Source: a virus. From it: DNA of 25,737 nucleotides. Under the pieces are notes generated by a model. That model searched no databases. It saw nothing but the letters and a program-made list of their open reading frames with translations, and was not told the DNA's origin. A program made the position numbers and the translations under genes. Location of the stretch: IMG/VR virus record IMGVR_UViG_3300037011_000620, positions 1-25,737 of that record. One strand, written 5' to 3'. Positions 1 through 5,726 of the stretch are shown here, in pieces. Positions within the stretch are counted from its first letter, which is position 1; each line of letters opens with the position of its first letter.

Positions 1-125
1 AGGTTTTCATTTGATCGGACGAATGCAACGAACTCAGACGATTGTCCTTCCTCAGATGCAAATGCAAACAACATTTTGTTTCTAAATGCAGTGTATCTTG
101 TTGCCGCTTTTGTTCTACCCCGCAT
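1..125 (-). CDS. Hypothetical protein, N-terminal 41 residues (cut by window edge)
   Basis: Only the 5' end is present. The frame opens with ATG at 125, 6 nt after a GAGGAG ribosome site (132-137), and stays open to the window edge. The visible peptide begins MRGRTKAATRYTAFRNKMLF and is basic, then mixed. It follows the RNA ligase stop by 13 nt, so the two are probably one transcript. No family is recognised. Confidence 0.7.
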   Translation of the reverse strand, partial: MRGRTKAATRYTAFRNKMLFAFASEEGQSSEFVAFVRSNEN

Positions 126-138
126 GCGGTACTCCTCG

Positions 139-1179
139 TTAGAAGTGATTTCGTTCAGTCAACTCAGAATCATCAGGGTCAATTGAAGATTTTAGAGGCT
201 CTTTGATTTCACCCTGAAGACTCTTGATATAGTACTCCTTTGCACGTTCGAAGACTAATCTCTTCAACAGTTTAAAATTGATAGTTGGATCCTTGAGTCT
301 TTTGAGGATGTCATTCATCTCCTCGGTGATGATATCGTACCAAACCATGTTGATGACCTGAGGGATGTCTTTCATTTCGAGTCGAACGTTAGTTGCATCA
401 TACTGATTTGTCACGAGTGCAAGTGGATGAGCCTTATCGATAGCCTTGCTCATTTTAACTTTCTGACAAATCTTCTCAACCCTGGCTGCAGTTACATACT
501 GAACCTGAATAGCGAGTTCAATAGCGTCTGGGCTAATAGGAGCCTTTGGCTTACTCTTTACTTCCTGGAAGGTTTCATGAAGAAGCTTAGCATAAGGCTG
601 ACGACCAAACTTATTCACAAAATAGTAGTTCTTAATTACGATACCTTCGCGGAACTTAGCGCCATATCGAGAAGGCAATTCAAGCATTCGCATCAAATCT
701 TGCATTGTTGGATTTTCAAGACGATAATCAAATGCGACAAAATTAATGCCGAGATTTAAAAGGTCTTGCCAAGATCGATGACTTTCGATTCCCATATATC
801 TACCCTCAATAGAGTCGTAGATATCGAAGACGTAAAATTTACTATAGGCGGTAGGACCATATTGAACAGAGTGCTTGATTAGCCACTCCCCATTGAGAAT
901 AAAGCTGGGATGAATGTCGAAGAACTTCTGAAGCGGCTCTCGGTTCTCCTTCACCCAAGCGGCAAAGCCCCGGAACGAGTCTCCAGAAATAAGATTATCA
1001 CCAATACCGAGAACCCTATTACGACTACCGAAAGCAATCTCTCGGGTCTCAGTATCTAGATAGATCTGTGCATTGGCACCATCAATCTTCTCAAAGATAT
1101 AGCACGCGCCATTGAGAATGCCATCGCACTCTTCTTTTTCTAGACGTTCAACTTTTTCGTAGGCATGGAAGACAGACAT
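139..1179 (-). CDS. ATP-dependent RNA ligase, Rnl2-like
   Basis: This 346-residue protein carries the covalent nucleotidyltransferase motifs in order. Motif I is EKIDGAN with the adenylated Lys31. FGSRNR lies at 49-54, motif III NGEW at 96-99, IIIa FYVFDI at 115-120, motif IV REGIVIKN at 177-184, and motif V AKLL with Lys198. The family seals RNA 3'-OH/5'-phosphate ends. The helical C-terminal part (about 210-346) is not assigned and could be the specificity domain. ATG 1179 has GAGGTG 8 nt upstream and a promoter at 1208-1236. Its place at the end of a large tRNA array suggests tRNA repair, by analogy with T4 RNA ligases; that role is inference. A DRB0094-type ligase is the alternative subfamily. 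Confidence 0.88.
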   Translation of the reverse strand: MSVFHAYEKVERLEKEECDGILNGACYIFEKIDGANAQIYLDTETREIAFGSRNRVLGIGDNLISGDSFRGFAAWVKENREPLQKFFDIHPSFILNGEWLIKHSVQYGPTAYSKFYVFDIYDSIEGRYMGIESHRSWQDLLNLGINFVAFDYRLENPTMQDLMRMLELPSRYGAKFREGIVIKNYYFVNKFGRQPYAKLLHETFQEVKSKPKAPISPDAIELAIQVQYVTAARVEKICQKVKMSKAIDKAHPLALVTNQYDATNVRLEMKDIPQVINMVWYDIITEEMNDILKRLKDPTINFKLLKRLVFERAKEYYIKSLQGEIKEPLKSSIDPDDSELTERNHF

Positions 1180-1207
1180 GATAGATACACCTCATTAAGA
1201 TAAGTTC

Positions 1208-1236
1208 ATTATACTACATTTGTAGGGGATTGTACA
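1208..1236 (-). promoter_or_regulatory. Sigma70-type promoter for the RNA ligase gene
   Basis: On the minus strand TGTACA (1231-1236) is followed by a 17-bp spacer and a perfect TATAAT (1208-1213). The same layout recurs upstream of six other units in this window, each with TGTACA or TATACA in the -35 position. Confidence 0.65.
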
Positions 1237-1240
1237 ACGA

Positions 1241-1441
1241 TTATTTTATTGGAAGAGGTGGTATTGTTATATCGTATGATTTAGGTTCGTCCACAGATAC
1301 GCACTTGCACGGTACAACTCCGTGTTCGGGAACGCCGCCACGAGACACATATGTTCGCTTTACACCTGTGTCGCCGCACTTATTGCACGTTTTCTTGAAT
1401 TCGGGTTTCTTGTCTTTCGGAAGTCTTGATTGCCAGCCCAT
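1241..1441 (-). CDS. Small zinc-ribbon-like protein (66 aa)
   Basis: The start chosen is ATG 1441, preceded by AAGGAG at 1449-1454; a longer frame runs back into tRNA-Leu but has no ribosome site. The protein has CNKCGDTG at residues 19-26 and CKC at 45-47, four cysteines that could bind one zinc ion. The C-terminus is proline rich. Similar tiny Zn proteins are scattered between the tRNAs here. Function unknown. Confidence 0.7.
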   Translation of the reverse strand: MGWQSRLPKDKKPEFKKTCNKCGDTGVKRTYVSRGGVPEHGVVPCKCVSVDEPKSYDITIPPLPIK

Positions 1442-1466
1442 ATGCGTTCTCCTTCTTAATATAATG

Positions 1467-1540
1467 TGCTCCAGACGGGAGTCGAACCCGTCCTGTACTG
1501 GGTTTGAGCCAGCTGACTCTTCCACGTGGCCTACTGGAGC
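1467..1540 (-). tRNA. tRNA-Leu(CAA), short variable arm
   Basis: The acceptor GCTCCAG/CTGGAGC pairs fully. The anticodon loop is CTCAAAC, the T-arm ACGGG-TTCGACT-CCCGT, with A73. CCA is not encoded. The variable region is only 5 nt (ACAGG), whereas bacterial tRNA-Leu normally has a long arm. The body resembles the three other Leu tRNAs in the window. Confidence 0.88.
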
Positions 1541-1544
1541 ATAA

Positions 1545-1599
1545 GTTCGTTTTTAGCTGAACTTGGATCTTACACCAAGAAGACTTACCGGGAACGAAC
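1545..1599 (-). other. 55-nt tRNA-remnant-like element between two tRNAs
   Basis: Ends GTTCGTT/AACGAAC form a perfect 7-bp acceptor-like stem. Inside is one hairpin, CTTGG/CCAAG, with an 8-nt loop. There is no recognisable D or T arm, so this is either a decayed tRNA or a spacer hairpin for processing. Weak call. Confidence 0.25.
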
Positions 1600-1619
1600 G
1601 TTTCGAACCGTACTACTTG

Positions 1620-1691
1620 CGCCCTCGGAAGGAATCGAACCCTCATTCTGAGTTTAGAAGACTCATGTCCTCTCCATTGAACGACAAGGGC
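1620..1691 (-). tRNA. tRNA-Arg(UCU)
   Basis: Acceptor GCCCTTG/CGAGGGC, anticodon loop CTTCTAA in stem TGAGT/ACTCA, canonical TTCGATT T-loop, G73. No encoded CCA. It would read AGA (and AGG by wobble), codons rare in many hosts. Confidence 0.92.
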
Positions 1692-1696
1692 GTATG

Positions 1697-2077
1697 TTAA
1701 TTTATTGTTGGAGGCTTTTCTTTATCGATGCTGCTCCACTTATTAAAGATTTTTTCCATTTCATCCATATCGTGTTGATCATTTAGATCGAATGCGGCGC
1801 TCTTATTGACAAGAAATTTATTTACCCATTCAGTGAAATGATAAAACATTCGCTTAACAAATGGAAGATGCCATCCGTCATTAATTCCCTGCGCTAAAGC
1901 CCAACCTATATCAGCTGATGCGCCATACGACAAAACGTAGTAGACTTTCGCTTCGCCATCAGCTGCTACTAAATGTATGCCGCCCTTAAATTCTTTAGGT
2001 GGCACATTTTCTCGGCTGTCATTTATTGTAATAGTTTTCTTATCGTCGTCTATTTCAAGCTCTACTTTAAATTTCAT
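1697..2077 (-). CDS. Hypothetical protein (126 aa)
   Basis: The protein is acidic and soluble, with an N-terminal beta-like stretch (MKFKVELEIDDDKKTITI) followed by an alpha-rich part ending KEKPPTIN. No catalytic motif is visible. The upstream site is weak (TAAG about 7 nt before ATG). The start lies 5 nt below the stop of the 2083-2256 gene, so translation is probably coupled. The stop lies 5 nt before tRNA-Arg(UCU). No family is recognised. Confidence 0.72.
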   Translation of the reverse strand: MKFKVELEIDDDKKTITINDSRENVPPKEFKGGIHLVAADGEAKVYYVLSYGASADIGWALAQGINDGWHLPFVKRMFYHFTEWVNKFLVNKSAAFDLNDQHDMDEMEKIFNKWSSIDKEKPPTIN

Positions 2078-2082
2078 TGAAC

Positions 2083-2256
2083 TTACTTACGAAGATCTGA
2101 TTCTCCGCCTTTTCCAATAACATCAGTTGACTGAACCTTTGAAAGGTCATCAGAAAGTCTTCCAGCACCAACAGGAATGTCTCTTGATGGCGGCTGTACT
2201 GCAGCTTGATGTTTCTTGATTTGTCTCTGAATCTCTTCAATCTTATTGATGTCCAT
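2083..2256 (-). CDS. Small hypothetical protein (57 aa)
   Basis: ATG 2256 follows AAGGGG at a good distance. The peptide starts MDINKIEEIQRQIKKHQAAV, a short amphipathic or coiled-coil helix, and continues with a polar tail ending GESDLRK. It is too short for a family call. It sits between two small genes with very short gaps, consistent with an operon. Confidence 0.65.
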   Translation of the reverse strand: MDINKIEEIQRQIKKHQAAVQPPSRDIPVGAGRLSDDLSKVQSTDVIGKGGESDLRK

Positions 2257-2270
2257 TTTCTATTCCCCTT

Positions 2271-2441
2271 CTAGCCCATAAGCCTTGAATTACAACCGTA
2301 CGGCTCGTCTCTTTTCCACTCTGCTGCCATAAACGGATCAGCAATCGCAGCATTATACTTGCACACTTTGCTGCAAGCCTCGCAGCCGGGTGCCGTTACT
2401 AACGTACTCGGTCTCTTCGTCATCTTGCCCTTTTTTGCCAT
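2271..2441 (-). CDS. Small cysteine-containing protein (56 aa)
   Basis: ATG 2441 follows AAGGAG. The N-terminus is lysine rich (MAKKGKMTKR). The core holds CEACSKVC at residues 20-27 and another Cys at 50, which could bind zinc or form disulfides. It loosely resembles the Cys-rich 56-aa protein at 11712-11882. Function unknown. Confidence 0.68.
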   Translation of the reverse strand: MAKKGKMTKRPSTLVTAPGCEACSKVCKYNAAIADPFMAAEWKRDEPYGCNSRLMG

Positions 2442-2461
2442 ATTTTATGCTCCTTTTTAAA

Positions 2462-2626
2462 TTACTTCTTTGAAAGTTGTTCCTCTAAAGTCTTAGCTTT
2501 TGCAAGCGCCTCGGCTAATTTTGCTTCTAATATTTTAGCTGCAACTTCACCTTTAGCTGGATTATTTCTAAACACCAAAGCTCCAGCAACAAAAGCAATG
2601 ATCGCGACAATAATGTACCAAATCAT
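2462..2626 (-). CDS. Small single-pass membrane protein (54 aa)
   Basis: The start is ATG 2626, placed after GAGGTG; an upstream in-frame ATG near the tRNA has no ribosome site. Residues 1-19 (MIWYIIVAIIAFVAGALVF) form a transmembrane helix or uncleaved signal. The rest is an Ala/Glu/Lys-rich helix (AKILEAKLAEALAKAKTLEE) with coiled-coil character. This shape recalls small phage membrane-tethered helices such as spanin-like or holin-accessory proteins, but there is no specific evidence. Confidence 0.7.
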   Translation of the reverse strand: MIWYIIVAIIAFVAGALVFRNNPAKGEVAAKILEAKLAEALAKAKTLEEQLSKK

Positions 2627-2663
2627 GATATCACCTCGAAAATTTGATAATGCAATTTTTATG

Positions 2664-2734
2664 AGCCCCATACAGGAATCGAACCCGTATTCACTGCTTA
2701 CAAGACAGTTGTTCTACCATTAAACTAATAGGGC
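2664..2734 (-). tRNA. tRNA-Thr(UGU)
   Basis: Acceptor GCCCTAT/ATGGGGC, anticodon loop CTTGTAA, T-loop TTCGATT, T73. Its first 10 nt also encode the stop codon and last residues of the upstream gene 2725-2991. Confidence 0.92.
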
Positions 2735-2991
2735 ATTATTTTCCTTGGACGACCTCTGGGCTTTTTACCCAGCTTTTTAGTATCGTTTCTTTCTGTGTCT
2801 TTTACTATAATTTTCTTTACTTGTTTCGCCTTAATCACTTTTGAAATAATTGTTTTGTCGATAATTGGAAGATTGGGATCATCAACATCGTATATTGAAA
2901 AATCCTTAAACATGTCTAAAAATTGCCGGCCGCCAGGAATCGCCATTCGCAGATTATCAATCAGATCTCGAATAGCAGTTTTAACAGTCAT
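2725..2991 (-). CDS. Small basic protein with a C-terminal AT-hook-like motif (88 aa)
   Basis: ATG 2991 follows GAGG. The first half is a mixed helix (MTVKTAIRDLIDNLRMA). The tail is strongly basic and contains PRGRPRK at residues 78-84, the core of an AT-hook, which binds the minor groove of AT-rich DNA. A DNA-associated role is therefore plausible but is inference from one short motif. The TAG stop lies inside tRNA-Thr(UGU), giving a 10-nt overlap. The start follows the TGA of 2995-3198 by 3 nt. Confidence 0.72.
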   Translation of the reverse strand: MTVKTAIRDLIDNLRMAIPGGRQFLDMFKDFSIYDVDDPNLPIIDKTIISKVIKAKQVKKIIVKDTERNDTKKLGKKPRGRPRKIMPY

Positions 2992-2994
2992 AAA

Positions 2995-3198
2995 TCAACC
3001 TCGTTTCCATCCCAAAGCTTTACTATCTGCTACTGCACCCGCTGGATCGGCATTCTTTTTAGCGAACATCACCTTGCTATAATATTCTCCAAGTTCGCCC
3101 CGAAACATCGGGTCGCCCACAGGAGCAAAGCGCCACTTGTCAAGAAGTTGGTAATACGTCATGCCGTCGATGTCTTTTTTGAGATTTTCAGGAATCAT
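2995..3198 (-). CDS. Small conserved-type phage hypothetical protein (67 aa)
   Basis: I chose the internal ATG at 3198 because CGGAGG lies 6 nt upstream of it; the first in-frame ATG (3216) has no site. The protein has the pattern MTYYQLLDKWRFAPVGDPMF followed by GELGEYY, which resembles small proteins in other phages as far as I recall. No function is known. It is expressed from the promoter-like element at 3228-3256. Confidence 0.75.
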   Translation of the reverse strand: MIPENLKKDIDGMTYYQLLDKWRFAPVGDPMFRGELGEYYSKVMFAKKNADPAGAVADSKALGWKRG

Positions 3199-3227
3199 GC
3201 TATGCCTCCGGGCCATTTTATAAGTCT

Positions 3228-3256
3228 ATCATACCATTAAATTAATCGTTTGTATA
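3228..3256 (-). promoter_or_regulatory. Promoter-like element
   Basis: Minus-strand TATACA (3251-3256), 17-bp spacer, TATGAT (3228-3233). Same spacing as the TGTACA promoters. It sits between tRNA-Cys and the 2995-3198 gene. Confidence 0.45.
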
Positions 3257-3265
3257 TCAATTATG

Positions 3266-3337
3266 AGGTCCTGCCGAGAATCGAACTCGGTTATGCTGTT
3301 TTGCAGACAGCTGGCTAATCCAGTCACCCACAGAACC
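3266..3337 (-). tRNA. tRNA-Cys(GCA)
   Basis: Acceptor GGTTCTG/CAGGACC, anticodon loop CTGCAAA, T-arm CCGAG-TTCGATT-CTCGG. U73 matches the bacterial Cys identity base. CCA not encoded. Confidence 0.93.
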
Positions 3338-3340
3338 ATG

Positions 3341-3412
3341 AGCCACAGCCCGGTGCTGCCCCGGGACTTTCACCTTACCAAAGTGACGTTCTACTGTTGA
3401 TACTACTGCGGC
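3341..3412 (-). tRNA. tRNA-Thr(GGU) with non-canonical T-loop
   Basis: Acceptor GCCGCAG/CTGTGGC, anticodon stem TCACT/GGTGA with loop TTGGTAA, and T-stem CCCGG/CCGGG closed by loop GGCAGCA instead of TTCRANN. The D-loop reads AACAGTA, with A where G18 is expected. It is 3 nt from tRNA-Cys. Standard tRNA finders may score it low. Confidence 0.75.
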
Positions 3413-3417
3413 ATAAT

Positions 3418-3679
3418 TAGCAGCGGAGGGATTTGAACCCTCTTGATCATCAAGTACGGCATTTCCGTTATTACACTTGCTAGCACGTTTCGTATCTCCC
3501 CATTAGAGGCTGTCCTGAGGGATACTGCCGATTCTACCACTAAGCCTCACTAGTGTTGATGATCCTCACGGTTGCTAGCTTCCTTCCGCCCTGATCGGTT
3601 TATTTAGGACCCCTCTGCCCCTCTGCAGAAGGGAAACCACCCCTGCGGCTTAGCCTGTTCACATCCAGGCTGCACTGCT
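3418..3679 (-). ncRNA. 262-nt RNA with tRNA-like ends; candidate tmRNA-like element
   Basis: The ends form a 7-bp acceptor AGCAGTG/CGCTGCT with A73 (3418), next to a canonical T-arm GAGGG-TTCAAAT-CCCTC. The 5' part CCTGGATGTGAACAGG resembles the tmRNA D-region (CUGGAUUCGACGGG in E. coli). Inside are a 9-bp hairpin (3625-3633 with 3610-3618) and a pseudoknot (3543-3548 with 3506-3511; 3517-3525 with 3492-3501). A purine-rich GGAAGGAA precedes two possible tag frames: from GCA at 3575-3573 (ATVRIINTSEA, stop) or GCT at 3579-3577 (ASNREDHQH, stop). It lies 2 nt from tRNA-Arg(ACG) and 5 nt from tRNA-Thr. Against tmRNA: acceptor pair 3 is C-G, not the G-U needed for alanylation, and no clear P2 helix is seen. 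A tRNA with a large insert is the alternative. Confidence 0.5.
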
Positions 3680-3681
3680 TG

Positions 3682-3753
3682 CGTCCTTAGAAGGAATCGA
3701 ACCTTCATCTTGAGTTTCGTAGACTCATGATCTATCCGTTGAACTATAAGGAC
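3682..3753 (-). tRNA. tRNA-Arg(ACG)
   Basis: Acceptor GTCCTTA/TAAGGAC, anticodon loop CTACGAA, T-loop TTCGATT, G73. A34 would need host TadA conversion to inosine to read CGU/CGC/CGA. Confidence 0.92.
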
Positions 3754-3756
3754 GTG

Positions 3757-3841
3757 CGATAGAGGCAGGATTCGAACCTGCACGGCTTTTACACCCTAAC
3801 TGTTTAGCAAACAGCCCTCTTTACCACTTGAGTACTCTACC
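3757..3841 (-). tRNA. tRNA-Ser(GCU), long variable arm
   Basis: Acceptor GGTAGAG/CTCTATC, anticodon loop TTGCTAA, long variable region of about 17 nt, T-loop TTCGAAT, G73 as expected for Ser. Its 5' end overlaps the stop of gene 3837-4034 by 5 nt. Confidence 0.93.
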
Positions 3842-4034
3842 GTCTTAATGCTGCCGGATGCACCTTTTTATCAATCGCGTTTTGAACAGCTTCAAAAATG
3901 GTTGGAGCCCAATATCCATTATCATGACCACAATCGCCGTCTGATTCAATAACTTTAAACATTGAACGATGTTCATCATAAACGATAAACATGCCGGTTT
4001 TAATCATAAAGATTTCAACGTCTCTAATTTCCAT
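3837..4034 (-). CDS. Small hypothetical protein (65 aa)
   Basis: ATG 4034 follows AAGGAG; the longer frame into tRNA-Ser(CGA) lacks a site. The protein starts MEIRDVEIFMIKTGMFIVYD and ends DKKVHPAALRR, looking like a compact alpha/beta domain with a Cys/His/Asp patch (SDGDCGHDNGYW). No family is recognised. It lies exactly between two Ser tRNAs and its TAG stop is within tRNA-Ser(GCU). Confidence 0.7.
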   Translation of the reverse strand: MEIRDVEIFMIKTGMFIVYDEHRSMFKVIESDGDCGHDNGYWAPTIFEAVQNAIDKKVHPAALRR

Positions 4035-4051
4035 GCTATTCTCCTTTTGTG

Positions 4052-4138
4052 CGATAAGAGTGGGATTTGAACCCACGTGGCTTTTACACCCATCCGTGTT
4101 CGAAACGGAGCCAATTAGCCAGACTCTGGCATCTTACC
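4052..4138 (-). tRNA. tRNA-Ser(CGA), long variable arm
   Basis: Acceptor GGTAAGA/TCTTATC, anticodon loop TTCGAAC in stem TCCGT/ACGGA, long variable region, T-arm GTGGG-TTCAAAT-CCCAC, G73. A D-arm of Ser type (GCCAGAG...). CCA not encoded. Confidence 0.92.
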
Positions 4139-4171
4139 AAGACTATTTCTCATCCAGCCGGATCCTTACCG
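4139..4171 (-). pseudogene. Fragment of a Ser-type tRNA 5' half
   Basis: Minus-strand GGTAAGGATCCGGCTGGATG matches the acceptor and D-arm start of tRNA-Ser(UGA) at 5031-5114 (GGTAAGGGTCCGGCATGGAC). It stops abruptly at tRNA-Ser(CGA), with no anticodon or T arm. Probably the remnant of a recombined or duplicated Ser tRNA. Confidence 0.45.
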
Positions 4172-4242
4172 TTTTCTATTCGTTGCAAAGACTCATTAAG
4201 ATCGATGACTCAATTAATAATTCTTCCATACCATACGATTTC

Positions 4243-4248
4243 ATTATA
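4243..4248 (-). promoter_or_regulatory. Possible -10 element (TATAAT)
   Basis: A perfect TATAAT lies downstream of the jelly-roll gene and upstream of the Ser tRNAs and the tmRNA-like RNA. The -35 region (CGTTTT or TTTTTG) is poor, so the call is tentative. The 4172-4257 gap holds nothing else convincing. Confidence 0.35.
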
Positions 4249-4257
4249 GTTGATTTT

Positions 4258-4911
4258 CTAGCCCAAAAACGATGGAAAGGGCCATCGAACTCTATCTTCA
4301 CCAGTCCAGAGCCTAAATGATTTATACTCAAACGTACCGGCGGCCGTGGAACCATCCGTCCACACATTTCCGAGTACGACGGTCAGCGCATCATTTATAT
4401 CAAGGTCATTATCGAGATTAGTGACATCAATGACCGGAGTGTCCATATCGTCAATCCACAGTCTGCGGATTCCGTTATCCGCTCCGGGCGCCGTTGAGAA
4501 CTTATAATACGCGCGAATCGTGTACCATGTATCCAACGAAGGTGAAAACCCGGAACTGCTATAATCATATGAGTCGTCATCTCTGCAGGCAGTCTGCCAA
4601 ACGACTCCTGAGTTCGAAAGATAAAGCCAGAACTGATCTATTGCGTCTGTTCCGTTATACAGTTCTGCAAAGGTAATCCAAGTTGCATCCCCAAAACTAA
4701 ATCCGGCGGACGGAACTCGCACCATGAACTCCATCCAATAATCGGGATAATGACCGAGGAGGGTCTTCGCAATGTAGTCCTGACCTGAATTTACAATAGT
4801 CGCGGATAGAACCCCTCCGGTTTCAGAAACCGTCCCAACGGTCAACCCACTGTCCCACGGCAATCCGTCGGGATCGTTATCAGTGAAATTGTCTTGCATC
4901 AACGTTGACAT
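4258..4911 (-). CDS. Jelly-roll (LamG/concanavalin-like) domain protein (217 aa)
   Basis: The sequence has alternating beta-strand patterns with the aromatic/acidic spacing of LamG-like folds: YWMEFMVRVPSAG, WYTIRAYYKF, RRLWIDDMDTPVIDVT and FEYKSFRLWTG. It has no signal peptide, so a virion surface or tail-fibre accessory role in glycan binding is plausible. This assignment is by pattern only. ATG 4911 has GAGGAG 9 nt upstream (4921-4926); Met5 is an alternative start. The gene is flanked by Ser tRNAs. A hairpin followed by a T-run is embedded in its last codons. Confidence 0.7.
   Translation of the reverse strand: MSTLMQDNFTDNDPDGLPWDSGLTVGTVSETGGVLSATIVNSGQDYIAKTLLGHYPDYWMEFMVRVPSAGFSFGDATWITFAELYNGTDAIDQFWLYLSNSGVVWQTACRDDDSYDYSSSGFSPSLDTWYTIRAYYKFSTAPGADNGIRRLWIDDMDTPVIDVTNLDNDLDINDALTVVLGNVWTDGSTAAGTFEYKSFRLWTGEDRVRWPFPSFLG
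4264..4287 (-). terminator. Intrinsic-terminator-like hairpin inside the 3' end of the jelly-roll gene
   Basis: Minus strand CGATGG-CCCTTT-CCATCG followed by TTTTTG forms a 6-bp stem with a U-tract, ending 6 nt before the stop codon. A TATAAT follows at 4243, consistent with a transcription-unit boundary. Confidence 0.45.
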
Positions 4912-4935
4912 AGTCCACGACTCCTCATTTTACTG

Positions 4936-5027
4936 CGGTGACTATTGGATTCGAACCAATGTGGCGAGGATCACTCGCGTGCACGACCTTTCCAGAATCG
5001 CCTCTTACCGGACTAGAGTAAGCCACC
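4936..5027 (-). tRNA. tRNA-Ser(GGA), long variable arm
   Basis: Acceptor GGTGGCT/AGTCACC, anticodon loop CTGGAAA, variable arm with its own stem GCGAG/CTCGC, T-loop TTCGAAT, G73. Clear class II tRNA. Confidence 0.93.
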
Positions 5028-5030
5028 ATG

Positions 5031-5114
5031 CGATAAGGAGGAGAATCGAACTCCTGAGCCTTTTACAGCCAGCCGGGTTCAAGCCGGTGTCCTCGTCCAT
5101 GCCGGACCCTTACC
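5031..5114 (-). tRNA. tRNA-Ser(UGA), long variable arm
   Basis: Acceptor GGTAAGG/CCTTATC, anticodon loop CTTGAAC, long variable region, T-arm AGGAG-TTCGATT-CTCCT, G73. It is 3 nt from tRNA-Ser(GGA). The outermost anticodon-stem pair is a mismatch. Confidence 0.9.
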
Positions 5115-5125
5115 GTACTACATGC

Positions 5126-5194
5126 TGGTCTACCAGGTACCGCCCCCGGGACTGCGCGTTCAGAGCGCGCCGTGATCCTATTTCACCATAGACC
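5126..5194 (-). tRNA. tRNA-Gln(CUG) with non-canonical T-loop
   Basis: Anticodon arm GCGCG-CTCTGAA-CGCGC. T-stem CCGGG/CCTGG with loop GGCGGTA instead of TTCRANN. D-loop AATAGGA has A18. The acceptor pairs over GGTCTA/TAGACC; a seventh pair would have to share a base with the T-stem, so the molecule is about 69 nt. A73. Confidence 0.7.
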
Positions 5195-5197
5195 AAT

Positions 5198-5268
5198 TTG
5201 GGATAGAAGGTGCCGCCCCTCCGCATACTGGGTCAAAGCCAGTCACACTACTGTTATGTTATATCCCA
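5198..5268 (-). tRNA. tRNA-Gln(UUG) with non-canonical T-loop
   Basis: Acceptor TGGGATA/TATCCCA, anticodon arm ACTGG-CTTTGAC-CCAGT, T-stem GGAGG/CCTTC with loop GGCGGCA. D-loop AACAGTA has A18. A73, no CCA. Four nt from tRNA-Gln(CUG). Confidence 0.75.
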
Positions 5269-5277
5269 TCGTGTTTG

Positions 5278-5346
5278 TGGCTTAACTCAGTGCTGGCCTG
5301 AGCACGGAACAGTTATGAGCCGTTCCTGGACGCTGGTCCTTAAGCC
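5278..5346 (-). tRNA. tRNA with CAU anticodon, degenerate elbow (Met or Ile2)
   Basis: Acceptor GGCTTAA/TTAAGCC, anticodon arm AACGG-CTCATAA-CTGTT, T-stem CTCAG/CTGAG with loop GCCAGCA. The D-arm is compact (GGAC-CAGC-GTCC or similar). CAU may be Met, or Ile if lysidine-modified at C34. At 69 nt it is short and lacks TTC. Confidence 0.6.
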
Positions 5347-5348
5347 GT

Positions 5349-5423
5349 TGGTAGCGGATACCTGAATTGAACAGGCTAACAAGGTTATGAGCCTTGCATC
5401 TGCACCCAGCCGATTCATCCGCT
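5349..5423 (-). tRNA. tRNA with CAU anticodon, encoded CCA (Met or Ile2)
   Basis: Acceptor AGCGGAT/ATCCGCT, D-stem ATC/GAT, anticodon arm CAAGG-CTCATAA-CCTTG, T-loop TTCAATT, A73 followed by encoded CCA. The first pair A1-U72 is matched and the anticodon stem lacks three G-C pairs, so it is not a typical initiator. Confidence 0.85.
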
Positions 5424-5429
5424 AACGTG

Positions 5430-5726
5430 TTACCACCGCTTGATTTTAGCCTTATCCATCACTAGATTAATGGTGTTGTCGTTGCCCTTCACTGCCGGAT
5501 GATTAAATAAATCAACAAGAGATGCGCCTAAATGACAATCATTGCAATTTTTATCTGTAGCTCTGACCGTCTCGATATGCAATATTGCTATTTTCTCTAA
5601 AGCATGCTGCTTCTTATTATCGAGATGCTTTAAAATCGCAAGCCCGAAAACAAGGATTACCACAGCAACAATAGACGGTATCGCGTCGACAACTTTAAGA
5701 TACCATTTAAGAGCAATTTCTCCCAT
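5430..5726 (-). CDS. Small membrane protein, possible holin (98 aa)
   Basis: One strong transmembrane segment lies at about 16-34 (IPSIVAVVILVFGLAILKH), followed by a soluble tail containing CNDCH, a CxxCH heme- or metal-type motif. ATG 5726 follows GAGGAGG and overlaps the transglycosylase stop (TAATG), so the two are coupled. A membrane protein translated together with a lytic enzyme is a common lysis arrangement, hence the holin suggestion, which is inference. The CxxCH motif is unusual for a holin and leaves other roles open. Confidence 0.65.
   Translation of the reverse strand: MGEIALKWYLKVVDAIPSIVAVVILVFGLAILKHLDNKKQHALEKIAILHIETVRATDKNCNDCHLGASLVDLFNHPAVKGNDNTINLVMDKAKIKRW

Noticed and set aside
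1380-1646. An 88-codon frame joining tRNA-Arg and tRNA-Leu
   Set aside because: Peptides such as MRVRFLPR and WLKPSTGRVR are translated tRNA sequence; several similar shadows occur at the other tRNAs.
3418-3679. Group I intron inside a tRNA
   Set aside because: No conserved P7 or P3 sequence (such as GACTA or the ATAGTC type) is present, the insert would be below the usual minimum size, and no anticodon stem can be rebuilt from the flanks.
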